Below are positions 1 to 12,877 of a DNA stretch of 64,000 nucleotides, one piece after another (position 1 is the stretch's first letter; each line of letters begins with the position of its first letter). The notes below the pieces were generated by a model that saw only the letters and a list, made by a program, of their open reading frames with translations, did not search any database and was not told the origin of the DNA. A program made the translations under genes and the position numbers. Origin of the DNA: Gnetum montanum (Eukaryota > Streptophyta > Gnetopsida > Gnetales > Gnetaceae); the NCBI GenBank assembly GCA_015680685.1, contig MNCI01004098.1, forward strand, positions 411,725 to 475,724, read 5' to 3'.

Positions 1-480
1 AGGCTTGCATCAGGAAGATAATATCCAAGGAAGTTCAAAAATCCATGCTCCAAAAGCTAAACTTTGGACCCTTCCTTGAGTTTTCTCCTCCAAAAGTCAA
101 ACCTCAATTGCAGAACACTCCCATGTGGCCCACCATCACTTCTAGTAAGGAGTGGTACATGGAAGAGACATACCTTTTTTGGAACAACACATGAATAGGT
201 TCAATAGTCAAAATAAAGGACATATCTATGTTCTATTCAGTGAAAGAAATTTCTAAGGCCGTTAGGTTGCCAAAACCTAGGGCCAATCCTTCAAGACTAC
301 CAACATAGGTAGATCCTAGTGTTAAGAAAGAATGGATACAATAATGGTATGGAGTAGATTGCAAGCAATTTGGTGCACTCACCTTGTCAATAGATGAATC
401 ACTCCTTAGAGTAGACATCTACACATATTTGAGTGTAGAAATCCTTGGAGTAGATGTCTATAATAAATCTTAGTGATAGA

Positions 481-1870
481 TTAAGTGCAACCCATCATGA
501 GAAATTGCTAGAACGACTAGTGGAAATCCAGTAATTGATTTTGAATGTTCTTGATCTTTTGAATACCATCACTGTAACCTTGTTGAATCTACTTGAGATA
601 AGGGGTAAATGCATCATTATGAAGGGACAACTTGAAATAACCCAAGCTAAGAACCAAAGCTTGGCTATAAAAGTTATCGAATTAAGAACCCACCTCACTA
701 ACCCTACATTGCTCAACCAAGAAATCATGCAAGATGAAGCTTTTTAATGACTTCAAGCTAAACTAAAAGAGGTTGAGCATGCAAAGGAGGTAGTATTCTT
801 TGATGATTCCTTAACTAATGTCACAATGCATAACATTCAGAAGGACTTGGTCCAAACTCACTAGGAGAATGAGGCCCTAATTATAGAAAATCACCCCCTA
901 TAGAATGTTGATGTGTAGAAGCAGAAAATGTTAGAATTTATCAGTTAACAATAAGAGCAGCTAGCTAGGGTGAACATAAAATTGAGAAGGTTGGTAGCAG
1001 AGAACAAAAACCTCTTAACGGAGGAAGTCTGTGCATTATGCCAGAAATCTACAATCAATATCACAACCTGGAAAATGAGGTTTTTAAGTTCAAAAAGGTT
1101 AAAAATAATTACAAAGACTAGGTAGGATTATAGAAGGAGATCAATGATAAGGAAATCCAATTAGCAAAGGCAAAAGTCAATGAGATCCTCCAACAACTCC
1201 AACAAGGAGGTGACATGTGGCAGCCTATCTTTGATAGGCTAAAAGCATACAATAAGGTTGAAATCCATCTAAAAGAGCTACAGATCAAGATGATGATCAA
1301 ATAAATGGAGCTTCCTAACCTTAGATATGCAAACTTGGTAATGCTAACTACTCAAAGATTATGGTTAAAATTGGAGAAACAAGTGGCTGGATCATACTTG
1401 TTGTATGAGGAAGAGTTCAACCACCATAAGGAGATCAAGCAGAAGCTTGAGACACCAAACATAGAACTTGAGGTTCTCAAGGTGAAGTTTACAATCAAAG
1501 ATCAACTGTTGAGGACCTGGCCAAGAGAATGAATAACTACTAGGAGCTACAGAATGCACTCTGAGTGTTTAACATCAAATGCAAATAGTTCACTACTTGG
1601 TTCATTAACGTGAAGGAGTTGTTTCCAACAATGCCCTATCTATGGGATATTCCCATTCTTGCCCACATTGGTGATGTAGCGTGGACCATGAATGATCCCA
1701 AAAGTAAGGAGGAAAAGATGAAAGCATTGTTTGATGCATTCTATCTTTCACCAGAAGTTGTAGCTACTATAGGACAACCATAACAACTACCTCAACAACT
1801 GCATGCACTTGAAGTAAGAGAAAGTTGTTTGAAACCTCAGGAGCCTCCATTGTCTAGAACTATTTGAACT
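481..1870 (+). pseudogene. Decayed ORF2 (coiled-coil) of retrotransposon copy A
   Basis: Reading across several frames gives long stretches rich in Glu, Lys, Leu and Gln with heptad-like spacing, typical of a coiled coil. The piece around 1305-1530 (NLRYANLVML, then an EKQV.YLLYEEEF-type run) matches the C-terminal part of ORF2 in copy B (about 25080-25300) and in copy C (42498-42707). The coding sense ends near 1867 after an EPPLSRTI stretch, followed by the 3' non-coding part and the LTR. Many stops and frameshifts make it non-functional. The function of ORF2 is unknown; see the copy B entry. Confidence 0.65.
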
Positions 1871-2093
1871 TCTTCATCATCTTCATGCCATTCAAAAAGT
1901 TTTGTTTGTCAGTTTTATACTCGTGTTCAATTTTGTTATCCTAAACATCAGTTTTTGTAATGATTATAAACCTTACACTTGTGCACTTAGTTTTTGTTAT
2001 GTTTTTTTTGTGTCTATTTATAGTCAATAATCCCATATTTTTCCAAATTTTGTAGGAAACTTGAGGACAAGTTTTCATTCAGTCATGGGGGTA

Positions 2094-2955
2094 TGATAAG
2101 TCAGCTGTTGGACCATGTCAATGGGAGTTAATTAATGAGTTCTCATAAATGTAGGGTTTGACCCATTAATGTGTACTTGTCAATGAGGCACCTTGTTTTT
2201 ACCTATAAATGTGTGCCTACATATCACATTTATCATAATCTTTTCATAGCTATAGTGAAGAGCTTGCAATTTTTTCCTTTGAGAGTTAGAATATTTTTTG
2301 AGTGTCTGTAGTAGGAGTCAAAAAGTGTACAGATCTTTAATCAAGCATTCTTGTACCTAAGCACTTCAGTGTGGATGACAATAAAGATTATCTTTTTTAA
2401 TAAACCTTGTAGCACTTGGACTATATTAATTGTTTCCTTATACATTTAATATTCATTTAATTTACCTTAATGTTTTTAAGCAATTAAGTAATTAATTAAT
2501 ATCAATTTAATAGCAAACATAAGTATGACCACTTTGAGGATACACGTAGCACTTGGTAATCCTAGTAATGGTTAACATTTGGTAACCTAGTAGTGTTATA
2601 ACATGTTCAAGATGTGTATGATAAGTGGGAATAGATGCTTATGTTAAGATTAGTTAGATATTATCTAGTTATTAGATTAGATTAGTTAAGCAATTAATTA
2701 CTTTATTCTTTATTCTTATTCTTAGACAACTTAAACCATAAAAGATAAAAATAATAAAAATCATATGCCTTAGTTACACTTAACCATACACTTGCACTTC
2801 ACAAGTGGAACTAGAAAAACAACGATTGCAATGTCTAGTTTCACCTCTTAGAACTAGTGTACTTAGAAATCTAAAGCCTTTGGAATTTGACCAAATCACT
2901 AAGTGAATGCTAGTGATTCGTATGGTTGGGTGTAGAGTATACTCACTACTCATTA
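2094..2955 (+). repeat. 3' LTR of copy A
   Basis: Begins TGATAAGTCAGC right after GTCATGGGGGTA and ends ACTCACTACTCATTA, close to the TGATGAGT/ACTCATCA ends of the other family members. Length about 862 bp. A TATA-like CTATAAATG lies near 2208. The second half (GTGGGAATAGATGCTTATG and following) matches the solo LTR at 10569-11416 read on the minus strand. Confidence 0.75.
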
Positions 2956-4100
2956 ATTGGGATTTTGGATCCATATTATGATCAATAGAAAAGTATTTAA
3001 TCTCTTCAGGATCCTAATTCAAGATTGCTATTTCATTTTCTCCTAAACACCTTAAATGTGTTGGACTAAGTCTTTTTACAGGTTTCATACAAATACTTTA
3101 AAATTTTTCATTGTAGATATCACATGACTGAGAAACACTAAAATTAGCAACCTCACTCGAAAATCTTATAATTATGTGCATAATTTGTGCATTTAACTTA
3201 TGAAGATTTGGTTAAGATACCCGATTATTCATATGTTCAAAAGATACTTGTCGATTCATTGTATTTGAACTATCATGTTGCTAATGTTCTATTCATAATC
3301 TTGGTTGAGCCCATTCTTAATCAGGTCTTGCAACTAAATCTAACATCGTTGCAACCTCTACTTGTCTTTTTTATTGGATAAAACATTGTTGTCTTTCACA
3401 AAATTATGCAAGATCTTGTTCTATAGTATTAACCTCCGTTGTATCATGAAGTAATTCATCTTCTATCATCAAATCATCATTATGTATAGGAATCCAACCA
3501 TGTCCATGAGCATGACCATGATCACATCCTCTCTAAAAATGAACTTCTTCTTATAGTAGAGGTGCTTGCATATTTTCATCATTTAGAATGTTTACTAACT
3601 AATTTTCTTATTCATCTCTATTTCCTCATCTACATTCATGTCCTTTTCCTTGTTGATGTCCTCATCCTAATGTCTATTGTGGAATATTTAACTATTGTTG
3701 AGTACATTCTTTCATATTTTCCTCATGTTCATTAACTAATTCTTATATATTTGTTGGAGATGTACTACCAATCTTTGAAATAAATAAAATTATCTCTTTA
3801 CAAAAATGAGTAGAGAGGAAGCAATAAAGACTAATTGACATTAGGAATGAAATACTAAGAAAATGGTCTGAGTTCTCATAAACACAACCCTAAGATCTAA
3901 ATGAATGGGCACAAAAAAAAGTATTATATCATCTAGGGCAATGTTCCAAACCTATCAAGCCTTTCAAGTCACTACCTCTAAGTAAATCTATTCTCCTACA
4001 ACATTGGATAGATCAATTAAAGAAGTATCTAGTTTAGGCCATAAATGAATTAAAAGAACTCGAAGTAGTTGAAGTTACCAACAATAGCAATACCAAAAAG
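2956..4100. other. Intergenic, no gene recognised
   Basis: No convincing gene on either strand. On the minus strand around 3740-3400 there is a short coding-like run with a His/Gly-rich piece (about 3490-3530) and acidic stretches. It faintly recalls the His/Gly-rich leader of the Helitron-like ORF near 57060, but the match is too weak to name. The stretch 3800-4100 may be the eroded upstream part of the pararetrovirus that follows. Confidence 0.3.
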
Positions 4101-4111
4101 AGAGAAATGTC

Positions 4112-5960
4112 ATGCCAATGATAGAAGCTTCAATAAATATGTGCAGCAAAATAAAGCTCCCAATATGTACTCTTGACATAAAATCAAAACATTGTAAATC
4201 CTATAAAATTGATGCCCTCATAAACTTAGCAATAGAAATATCTTTGGCAAGATTGCATACTCTCCCAACTGATATTTGGGAAGAAACCATAAAAATGCAT
4301 ATCTGGTTTAATATGCAACAAGTAGCAAGCATGTATAGAGTTATTATTTTCATAATATTAGGTAATAAAAAATTGATATAAAAGTCATACATTGTGAAAC
4401 AAATAGTAATGATTTATCAATAGGAACAAATAACCTTGATAGATTATATACATATACAATAGGACCTACTTGTATAAAAATTTAGAATATAAAAATCCCT
4501 ATGTAAGATACTTATTATAGTAGAATATCCTTAAAAGAACAAAATATCAAAAATATCAAAAATTATGGATAGTCAATTCAATAAACAAATTAAGTAGCAA
4601 TTTTGAAACTATCACTAAAATATTGAAACTTTTAGCTTCCAAGGATCCTACTATGTTTCAATAGGAAAAATAATATTAGTGTTAGATTAAATTCTAAGAC
4701 AACATAAAAATAATATCTAAAGCTCATTATATAGAAATACCATCATCTCTAAAAGAGGAATGCTTAAAAGAGATACAAGTTCTTTTAGAAAAAAATTAAT
4801 ACAAGCAAGCCAAAATTCCTTTGCCTACACTATAATTTATGTTAATAAAAGAGATGAACAAACGCAAGGTAAAAAGAGACTATTCATCAATTATAAACCT
4901 TTAAATGATCTTATAAAACCTATATACCTAGTAAGGATTATTTATTTCAATGATTGGTTCATACTAATATATATTCTAAATTTGATTTGAAGTCTAGCAT
5001 ATACAAATTATCCTAGAGGATTGATGGAAAATGACATTTACTATTCTAGGAGCATTTTATGAATGAAATATATTACCATTTGGAATTAAAACTACACCAT
5101 CCATATTTCAGAAACATATGGATCAGATATTCAAAGAATATATTTCTATTTTAGTTTATATAGATGATATTTTAATCATGAGCAAGAACCATGAATAGCA
5201 CCTTGAACATTTAGAAATATTCTGATACTTAGTAGACAATAATGGCTTAGTGGTATCCCCAACTAAGATGATTATAGCAAAAGAAGAAATAGAATTTCTA
5301 GAACTAGAAATATCCCAAGGACACTTAAAATTACAAAACCATATTTTGGCCTCAATCCAGAAATTCCTAGATATCTTGAAGGATAAAAATGAGTTACATA
5401 GATTCTTAAGATGTGCCAAATATTTATCTAGATTCTACACACACCTAGGAAAAGATTGAAAAGTTCTTAATGAACTATTAAAACCTTCTACTCCACCTTG
5501 GAAGCACAAGCATACTTCAGTATTATAGTAGATAAAACTAAAATGTAAAACTCTTTCAAACATTAGGTTGCCAACAAATGATGAATTAGTCCTTGAAACA
5601 ATGCATCAAATGAATTCTAGGTGTATCTTTGAAAGAAAGAAAAGATAATATTGAGTATATTTGTAGGTAAGCATTATGAGCATTCAACCCAATGCAATGC
5701 AATTACCATAACTTCCATAAAGAAGTACTTGCTATAGTTAAAGGTATTGAAAAATTCAAGTTATTCCTTTAGAATGTTAAATTTACTATTAGGAGTGACT
5801 TGAAACTTTTTGATAAATATCTATCTACTAATGCTCTGAATAACATTGTACATACAAGGCTAATCAAGTGGTCCTTGTTTCTAACTTTGATTTTCAAAAT
5901 GAATATATTAATAGAACTAACAACAATTTAGCTAACTTTTTAACAAGAGACCATCAATCC
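4112..5960 (+). pseudogene. Endogenous pararetrovirus polymerase remnant (protease, RT, RNase H)
   Basis: In order on the plus strand: a protease-like piece (about 4200-4290) where the expected Asp-Thr-Gly site is replaced, followed by LHTLPTDIWE; the RT N-terminal part with INYKPLND (near 4900); a PFGIKTTPSIFQ stretch (about 5080-5110) preceded by an in-frame stop where Trp is usual; the catalytic YIDD at 5157-5168; the thumb region with EFLELEISQGHLKLQNH (about 5293-5343); and RNase H with KEVLAIVKGIEKF and IRSD (about 5719-5803). This order and the wording around the motifs fit Caulimoviridae better than Ty3/gypsy, since no integrase follows. Stops and frameshifts throughout make it inactive. 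Capsid, movement protein and ends were not found, so the original length is unknown. Confidence 0.75.
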
Positions 5961-7797
5961 TCTTAAAGCTTTTTTAATATTTGCAAGATTGTTAATAAAG
6001 AAAGGATGGATGAAAAATTATTCCAAATTTCTTAGGTTTTGTTCTCCAAGAGAGTTGCATACGCCATCATTTGAAGTACAAGGATATCAAGACCAATGGC
6101 AAAATTACTACAATTGATTTATTAACCAATAAATGTAGGTTTCTCCATCATCAAAAGTCAAATAAACCCTCTTGTGCTCCTCTCAATGTCTCAAATCCTA
6201 ATCAAAGGATAATCACATGTACCACCTTAAATGCCATGACTTATACCTTATTCCTACTAAGTGGACACCTTGAAAATTAGCCTAGGTTCAAGCCTTCCCC
6301 ATTTTATATTTATAAAATTGAACTAAATCCATAGATAAGACCAAATCAAAATTTTGGAATTGGTGGTCTTTGTTCGGTCATAACCCTATTTGCTACCACC
6401 CGTCTTATCCAAATCATCTGGTTGTTAGAATTAATGAATTTAACTTTGATTATTTGAATTCTGGGAACCTAGAAGCACGTCATGCCTACATCTAAAGGTA
6501 TTAAAAATCACCGGCATATATGCTCACACCTTAAATTATCAAAAGCGTAGATAGGCTTTGACAAGATATTTCTTCTAGCATGAAATTTTGGAGAAGTCCT
6601 TTTGCGTCCCAATTGGGGTATTAATGCATCCCATTTGATCCACGTGGGTCAAAACGCCGCTGCCATGGACCATACATGGCTATCGCTGCCATAGATCTCG
6701 TATGCATGTCCATACGCCACTATAGATCCTTTTCCTTGGTATATTTGAAAAAAACATGTTGCTTTCATATGCACCCATTTCTGTTTTTGTGCAAGCACGC
6801 CCAACAGTTTTTTTTTTTCTGGTGCACAAGAATGAGAATGAGGAGGAGGAAAATGCTCCAGAAGTTTACTACCAAGAATGTTCAGGCTGTAAGGTAGAGC
6901 TGCGCAAACAACAAAGCACATCGGGACGCAAAGAGAGATCTGTTCTTGCTTTCATTGTTGGTGCTTTCCAACAGCAGGTTCCATCATTATTATTCTCACT
7001 GTAATCTCTGCTTATATTATAGTTACTATCTTCTTTCGGTAATGATTTATCCTTTGGCTTTTGAATACTCAAAATGATCATAGGCACACATCGATCGATT
7101 TTTTCATTATGGTGTCTACTCTACTGGCTTTTCATTGGGTATATACTTGCCTAAGCATGTGAGCTGCAAAGTTAGCATTTCCATTATTATGCTTCAATTT
7201 TTGCTTTACCATGGATAAAAAGTGCCTTAGGTTAAATATTAGTATTTGAGGTTCTAAAGTAGATGGTAGCATTTTTGGTTTAATCGTAAGCAAGGTTTTA
7301 ACGGAATATTTATTGTATCCTATCCTCTTCATTGTATTCGATGTAGATTTCAATCATCGAGTGTCTTACTTAAGGTCTGAAATTAGGATCCTGAAATTTG
7401 CATTCATAAACTGTTATCCCTTAACAGCCCATATCTTTCCTGTAAAAAAGTATACTTTTTTATTTCAAAGTTGCTTTTATACTTTTCATTTTAAAGTTAC
7501 TTTCACAAAAGTTTAACCAGAACATGAATTGTGTGTTGCAACGCTCCCCATCTCTTCTCTATTCCCGTTTCTATATTTTAATAAAATTTTCATTCCCTGT
7601 TATGTTATCAATTTCACTTTTAAATAAATTTTTAGTTTTTGCAACCTTCCTGGTTATGGTCCTGTTGAATTGTATTTTTAAGTTATCTATGGTATCTTTC
7701 AATTTTGGTTAACCTCAAGCTAAACACGCGTCTAGTCTTCATTGATATAAAATTTAATCCTCATTTCTTGCTTATGGTAATGGTAGAATATTTTAAA
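5961..7797. other. Intergenic between viral remnant and SWIM-like gene
   Basis: No gene supported. Short open frames at 6071-6280 and 6649-7004 show no recognisable motif and sit in sequence with a long T run (6810-6820). Contains the inverted copy of a dispersed repeat at 6585-6735, annotated separately. The last 700 bases are AT-rich and could hold the old promoter and 5' leader of the gene starting at 7798, but no element stands out. Confidence 0.3.
6585..6735 (-). repeat. Dispersed repeat, inverted relative to the RIP-unit copies
   Basis: The stretch with GTCCCAATTGGGGTATTAATGC, then CCCATTTGATCCACGTGGGT and CATGGACC, is the reverse complement of sequence at about 31985-32110, 34440-34560 and 37040-37150 in the three RIP tandem units. 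A shorter relative (ATGCCCATACGAACGCCCATG) lies at about 39970-40030 upstream of the RIP gene. It may be part of a short transposon; I could not define its ends. Confidence 0.5.
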
Positions 7798-8806
7798 ATG
7801 AAAGAGACCTTTTGGGATTATGCTTGGACTATACTAGTTGAAAATCCTCCAAAAGGGTATTTTAATCAAGATAATTGAGTATGGACAATCCCAAAGAATA
7901 ACCATTTTGTATGGATACCTTATGATAGAATTGAAGATTTTGTAAAAGGTGAAGAAAGTAATCTCATGCATTCTACAACCTTTATTAAAAGGAATGGTAC
8001 AAATGGAAATTGGAGTGAAGGAGATAGGTGTCATGTAGATCATCATATTGAAAAATTATAGTAAGGATATTTTTGAAAATTTTAAACTTAAAAATTGGTT
8101 TTTATGATTTTAGAATCATATAGATTTCTATTTTAAAATTTTAATTATTTAATCCATGTATCATTTTAGATATTAGTGTTCCTATGGATCACAAGATAAC
8201 TCAATGATTCATAAAGAGATTAGCAAATCTCACAATGAATCATACAAGAGAGGATGTCAATGCCACTTCACAATTCAAAGGATGAGAACAAATGCTAGTT
8301 TTACAATTATATTTTATATGGAAAAGAAGCATGTGAATAAATCTAGAGAAATAAGTTATGGAATGTATGCTTCAAATGCAAGTGGACATACTTTACATTC
8401 TTTTCATTTATCCAAAGAGCTATGCAAAGATATTGCAACAATGGCCAGAAGTGGTTTATCTTGTGACAAAATATTTGAGAAGTATAATTTAGAATTACAC
8501 AAAAATCTAACTAATAAAGCAATTCGAATTATTTCTAGTAGGGATGAATATTTAAATAAAAGGAACATTGCATGCATATTTGAAAAGGTTATTAGTAGAG
8601 AATACAAGTATCACTTTAAAGATGAAATAAGCATTCAAAAATGGATTCATGCATATTCAGAATATGTTTTTTATCATCAATTTCCTATTAATGGTGAACC
8701 ATTTATTCTTGGTATTCAATCATTACAGATGAGAGAAAAAATGTTGCAGTCTTCTCATAAATATTTGTTAGCCATGGATTCAGCATTCAACACTAATATG
8801 TATGGA
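7798..8806 (+). pseudogene. Exons 1-2 of the broken SWIM/MULE-like gene
   Basis: Exon 1 starts at ATG 7798 (MKETFWDYAWTI) and runs in one frame, with one stop near 7876, to a GTAAGG donor at 8061. A 116-bp intron ends in TATTAG, and exon 2 starts at 8177 with a CSYG piece that in relatives directly follows the exon 1 end; joining needs a one-base repair, so the junction is broken or shifted. Exon 2 stays open for over 600 bases and ends at MYG, with donor GTAGGT at 8807. This is the longest open coding stretch on the plus strand outside the RIP locus, so decay was probably slow or recent here. Confidence 0.7.
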
Positions 8807-8818
8807 GTAGGTAATTAT

Positions 8819-11478
8819 TGATGCGTAAATTTTGGATGCACCAACACTCGAAAAAATTCATTTAAGGAGACTATTTCCTAGGATGCCTTTTGTATGGGTA
8901 CAGAAATCCAAGAATAGTCTCAACTAGAAAGGGCTATGTGACATTCCAAAAAAAGGTAAATTAAATTGGAAAATTGGGATAATTTTAAATGAAATAACTA
9001 AGTCTTAAATTTCAAGACTTGATTAGAAAGAGTAAAATGATTACTAAATTTAAAAATTCTCCTCGATCACCTGTTGCCACTTGTTGTTGTTGGTTGCTAC
9101 TTGATGTTTGATCGCCTAGTAGCAACATCGTGTAGCAGCAGCATCACCTATGTGCAAGAAGTGGATGAGGAAGGTAAGGACCACCCCAAATAGTGGTATA
9201 AGCATTGGCAAAATACAAACACAATCTCAGTCTCCAACAAGATTACCCCCTTTGCATCGTCCACTGCTACTAGTTGTTGATGCATGTCACCTTCGATTGC
9301 AAATGCATGCTACTATCCACCACATTTTCCATGAGTTTCTTGTGTCTATTGGCACCCACACGCTACTACCACCAATGGTTGTTGCTACAATTCATGTGTT
9401 GACTTGCAAACATAATTGACTATTGTTGATTGTCGCTGACTAAGCTATCACTGTTGCTGGCACACGCCGCTAGCTGTAGTCACCACCCGCCAACATGCTA
9501 CTATTGTTTGCTTGATAGTACATGTAGAATGAGGGATCGAGAGAGAGAGGCCTACCAAATCCTAGATGTCATCTACCAGTGGAAGAGAGGGTACTTGTTG
9601 TAATTGCTAATGCTGCCCTATTGATGATGGCCTGCCACTCACTTGCTTTGCCTCCTCTACTAACAAGAAAGACCTTGATCCTGCTCCCCTTTGATATTAT
9701 AGTGGTTGTAGCTAGTGGCATTAAATGCCCACATCCACACCTATATCAGTTACATCCATCACATGATCTAGGTGACCACTACCCCACATCATCCACCTCT
9801 ACAATCATTACATAACTACTACCATTAGGTAATAGTGATGTTCATCATTACTAGTTGGCTCTAGCTATTGCTACTAACCCGTTGTTGGATGCTAAAGACC
9901 ATGGTGATGCTAATTCAATGGGAATGATGATCCATCCTTCAATGAAATCTTATATTAGTCCTACCAGCTATAAATTTAAAACCCATAGAGTTTTCATGTT
10001 TTCAAGATTCCTAAAAGATGATGGAATTCCTCCACTTACTCCAAAGCTATCAATATACCTATGAAATAAAATGTTAATATATAAACAAGAAAACATATCA
10101 TAGAACATCTATAATGCAATCACAATTCTTGTATTTAATAAATGTTTCTGATATGGAAGACATATGATCATCTTGGTATCTTTCTCCTAACACATGGACT
10201 AAGCCATTCATCATTAGCTTGTCTAACTAACATCATAATCCTTGGATGTGTATTTTTACTATGCCACTACCATAGCCAAATTGGATTTGAAAATATGACT
10301 TACATTACCACAAGCCACATGCTCAAACTAACTAAGCTAGGATTCACTGATAAATGATTAATAGATAGATAATGCAACAGAATAACCCTAGGTAGAATGT
10401 AAAGCTATATCCATTAATAACAATTATACATTATGGAGAGAACCATTCTATTATAAAAGCACCTCAAGCCACCACCTAAACAATGTTGTATCACAACAAA
10501 AACTTCTACTGAACTATAGTTTGTTCAAAGTCATGGTTGGAAAATCCATAGTATTCTTAATTTTCATGTGATGGGTGGCGAGGTATCCCTACACTCAACC
10601 ATACAAATACAAGCGTACAGGCATGATCCAGTCAAATTACAAAGACTAGGTACTTATGCACCTTTACAGATCCGATCAGGTTAGTCAATCATTGTCTTCC
10701 CAAGCTTACTTGTATAGCGCAATTGCATGGTTAAGTAAACTTGAGGCATATGATTTTTTATATATTTTTTGATGTTTTATGTCCTAGTGCTAAAAAGGGA
10801 GAAGTGACTAATTAAGTAACTAATTTAATTTAACTAATCAACTATGCTCTAACTAGTCCTAACACCAGCATCTATTCCCACTTGCCATCAACATCCTAAA
10901 CCAATGCAACACTACTGAGATTACCAAACACTAATCGTTATTGGGTTACCAAGTGTTCCACACATGCTCGAAGTGGTTGTACTGAGTGTGCTTACTTGGG
11001 AGAGTTGACAAGGTGAGAGAGAGAACATTAATTAACTAAGGAAAGCATTAAATAACTAGAAATAACATTACATAAGCTATTCTGAAAACTACAAGGTTTA
11101 TCAAAAAGTTCACCTTTATTTCTGGCCATAAGGTGTGCTCAGGTACACAATGCTCGAATAAAGATCCATTCGCTGTATGACTCCTACTATGGGCACTCAG
11201 AAATAATTCTAACTTTGAGAAGGGAAAAAGGCAAGAGTTTAGGTAAGGGACTAAGACTAATTAACTAACTATTGTCAAACCAAGCGCGCTCGCCTCTTAT
11301 TTATAGGCAACAAGATAGGCCCTAATATCGGATGTCTGATATTGCTTAGAAGGCTCCGATATCGCGTACCCGATATCTTAAATGCGATATCATAGCCCCA
11401 ATATCGTGGCTCATCATCATGGGATTGAGATTTATTGGTCTTGGCCTATGCCTAGCATGGGCGAGGCTAATATTAACA
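8819..11478 (-). repeat. Left (3') LTR of element D, interrupted by a solo LTR
   Basis: Matches 16321-17500 plus 26620-27251 along its whole length. The matching blocks include the ends, the ACGCT/CTACCACC-rich middle near 9240-9420, and the tail CATGGTTGGAAAATCCATAG just before 10564. Interrupted at 10569-11416. The polypurine side on the minus strand is the TTTAGGTTTGGAGTTGAG-like tract right of 11478. Confidence 0.75.
10569..11416 (-). repeat. Family 1 solo LTR with 5-bp target duplication
   Basis: 848 bp, plus-strand ends TGATGGGTGG and GGCTCATCA. It is flanked by TCATG at 10564-10568 and TCATG at 11417-11421. The other LTR of element D has the empty site, TTTTCATGGGATTGAG (about 27182-27195), with one TCATG only. 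Read on the minus strand it has the GATATC/ATATCG cluster (11320-11405), a CTATAAATA TATA box (about 11305) and the GGATACCTCGCCACCCATCA end. A solo LTR of this kind normally comes from recombination between the two LTRs of a full element. Confidence 0.9.
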
Positions 11479-12877
11479 CTCAACTCCAAACCTAAAAATT
11501 GCATGCAACTGCAAGGATAACAAAAATCATTGAAATTTTAAAAGGACATGCAATAGATATAGAATCAAAAACATCACAAAATGAACAAATTAAAACTTTA
11601 ACATAAACGATACTAATCTAAACATTATTGAAATAACCATATCATTAAGAAAGAACTAGACATGGGCCATCCTTACCACACCATCTTATTTAATTAAGAT
11701 CAAACCATATACTTTTTATAAATTATAACTTTAACTACATAGATACAAATATATATAATTAAGGAATATAATTAAAATCTCATTCCCAATCATTTGACAA
11801 GGTAAAAGTCAAAATTATGGAGACTACTTTGAGCATGAGACTTATGCCAAACTTAATGAGGAGGATGGGCTTATCTTAGATCATAGCTAGTCACAAATTT
11901 CAAAATTTTCCTTGGGATTATTTTTTTACTTTTTTTTTTTTTTTACATTTAAAAAGGGAATGGGTAAAAAGGGATTATTTTCTTTTCTCTTTTTGAATTT
12001 TGGGGAAATAGATTCAAAAGGGAAAATGAAGGTTAGGGTGAGGATTGCTACCAAACCCCATCACACTCAAGAACTTACTACAGTGCCAATGAACATCATC
12101 CTCATTTCTTTTTATCTTTTTTTTTAGGAAACATTGCTCATGATATACTTCACTCTTAAGGTAGAAATTCCAACACAATTTTGGTTGATTAGCTACATTG
12201 CCAAAGAACATGGTCCTTTCAAAACATTGTCTATGGTGTAGTTCAACCCTGATGCATGTCCCTTTTGATTACTATCTAGATGGCACCATAGTAGATCTCC
12301 TAGGTGGCTAAGGGTTCTCTAATGGAGATGAACACATTTCATCTTGTTTTTCATAGGATAGCCATGGATCATTCACACTGGAGGGATGGGGCTTATGAGA
12401 GGGGGGAAAAGACATTTTTCAAGGTCACCTAGTGATTATGGCTAACCATTCTCCAACGTCACATATCCTACACTCACATGGTCATAATGATTACATGATA
12501 AGTAGCATAAATCCCATCCTCCATAATCCAACATAACTACTAAAATTAAAACCTTGAAATAGACTAGAAAGAATCATAACATTATTGAAACATATCATAT
12601 AAAGGAGATTATAGTAATACAATATATTATATAAAGCATTATGCTTACATTATTTTCCAATGGTGTTATGATAACCCAATGCCTAGTAACTCAAATAACC
12701 ATAATGATTATTAAAATCATATGAGAAACACAAATCAAACCAAAACTAATATGCTAAGAAAGAGATGGTGGAAATATAAGGAAAACATGCAAATGCAACT
12801 ATATACAAATGAAATGCATGGTGAAAGGGAAGAAAACATGCAACTAAGGATCTATCAAGTGTTCACATGGGGCACCT

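Larger units (their letters stand above)
1..2955 (+). mobile_element. LTR retrotransposon family 1, copy A, 3' part
   Basis: The window opens inside an element whose internal part carries the same coiled-coil ORF as copies B (17501-26619) and C (about 41325-50552). The internal part ends with a G-rich polypurine-like tract just before the LTR at 2094. The 5' part, gag and 5' LTR lie outside the window. The LTR differs from those of B and C in lacking the GATATC cluster, so A belongs to a separate subfamily, closer to the solo LTR at 10569-11416 in its second half. The assignment rests on colinear matches to B and C. Confidence 0.8.

Noticed and set aside
6649..7004. Three overlapping small open frames on both strands
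   Set aside because: No motif, overlapping each other and a T run, partly inside a dispersed repeat; chance frames are likely.
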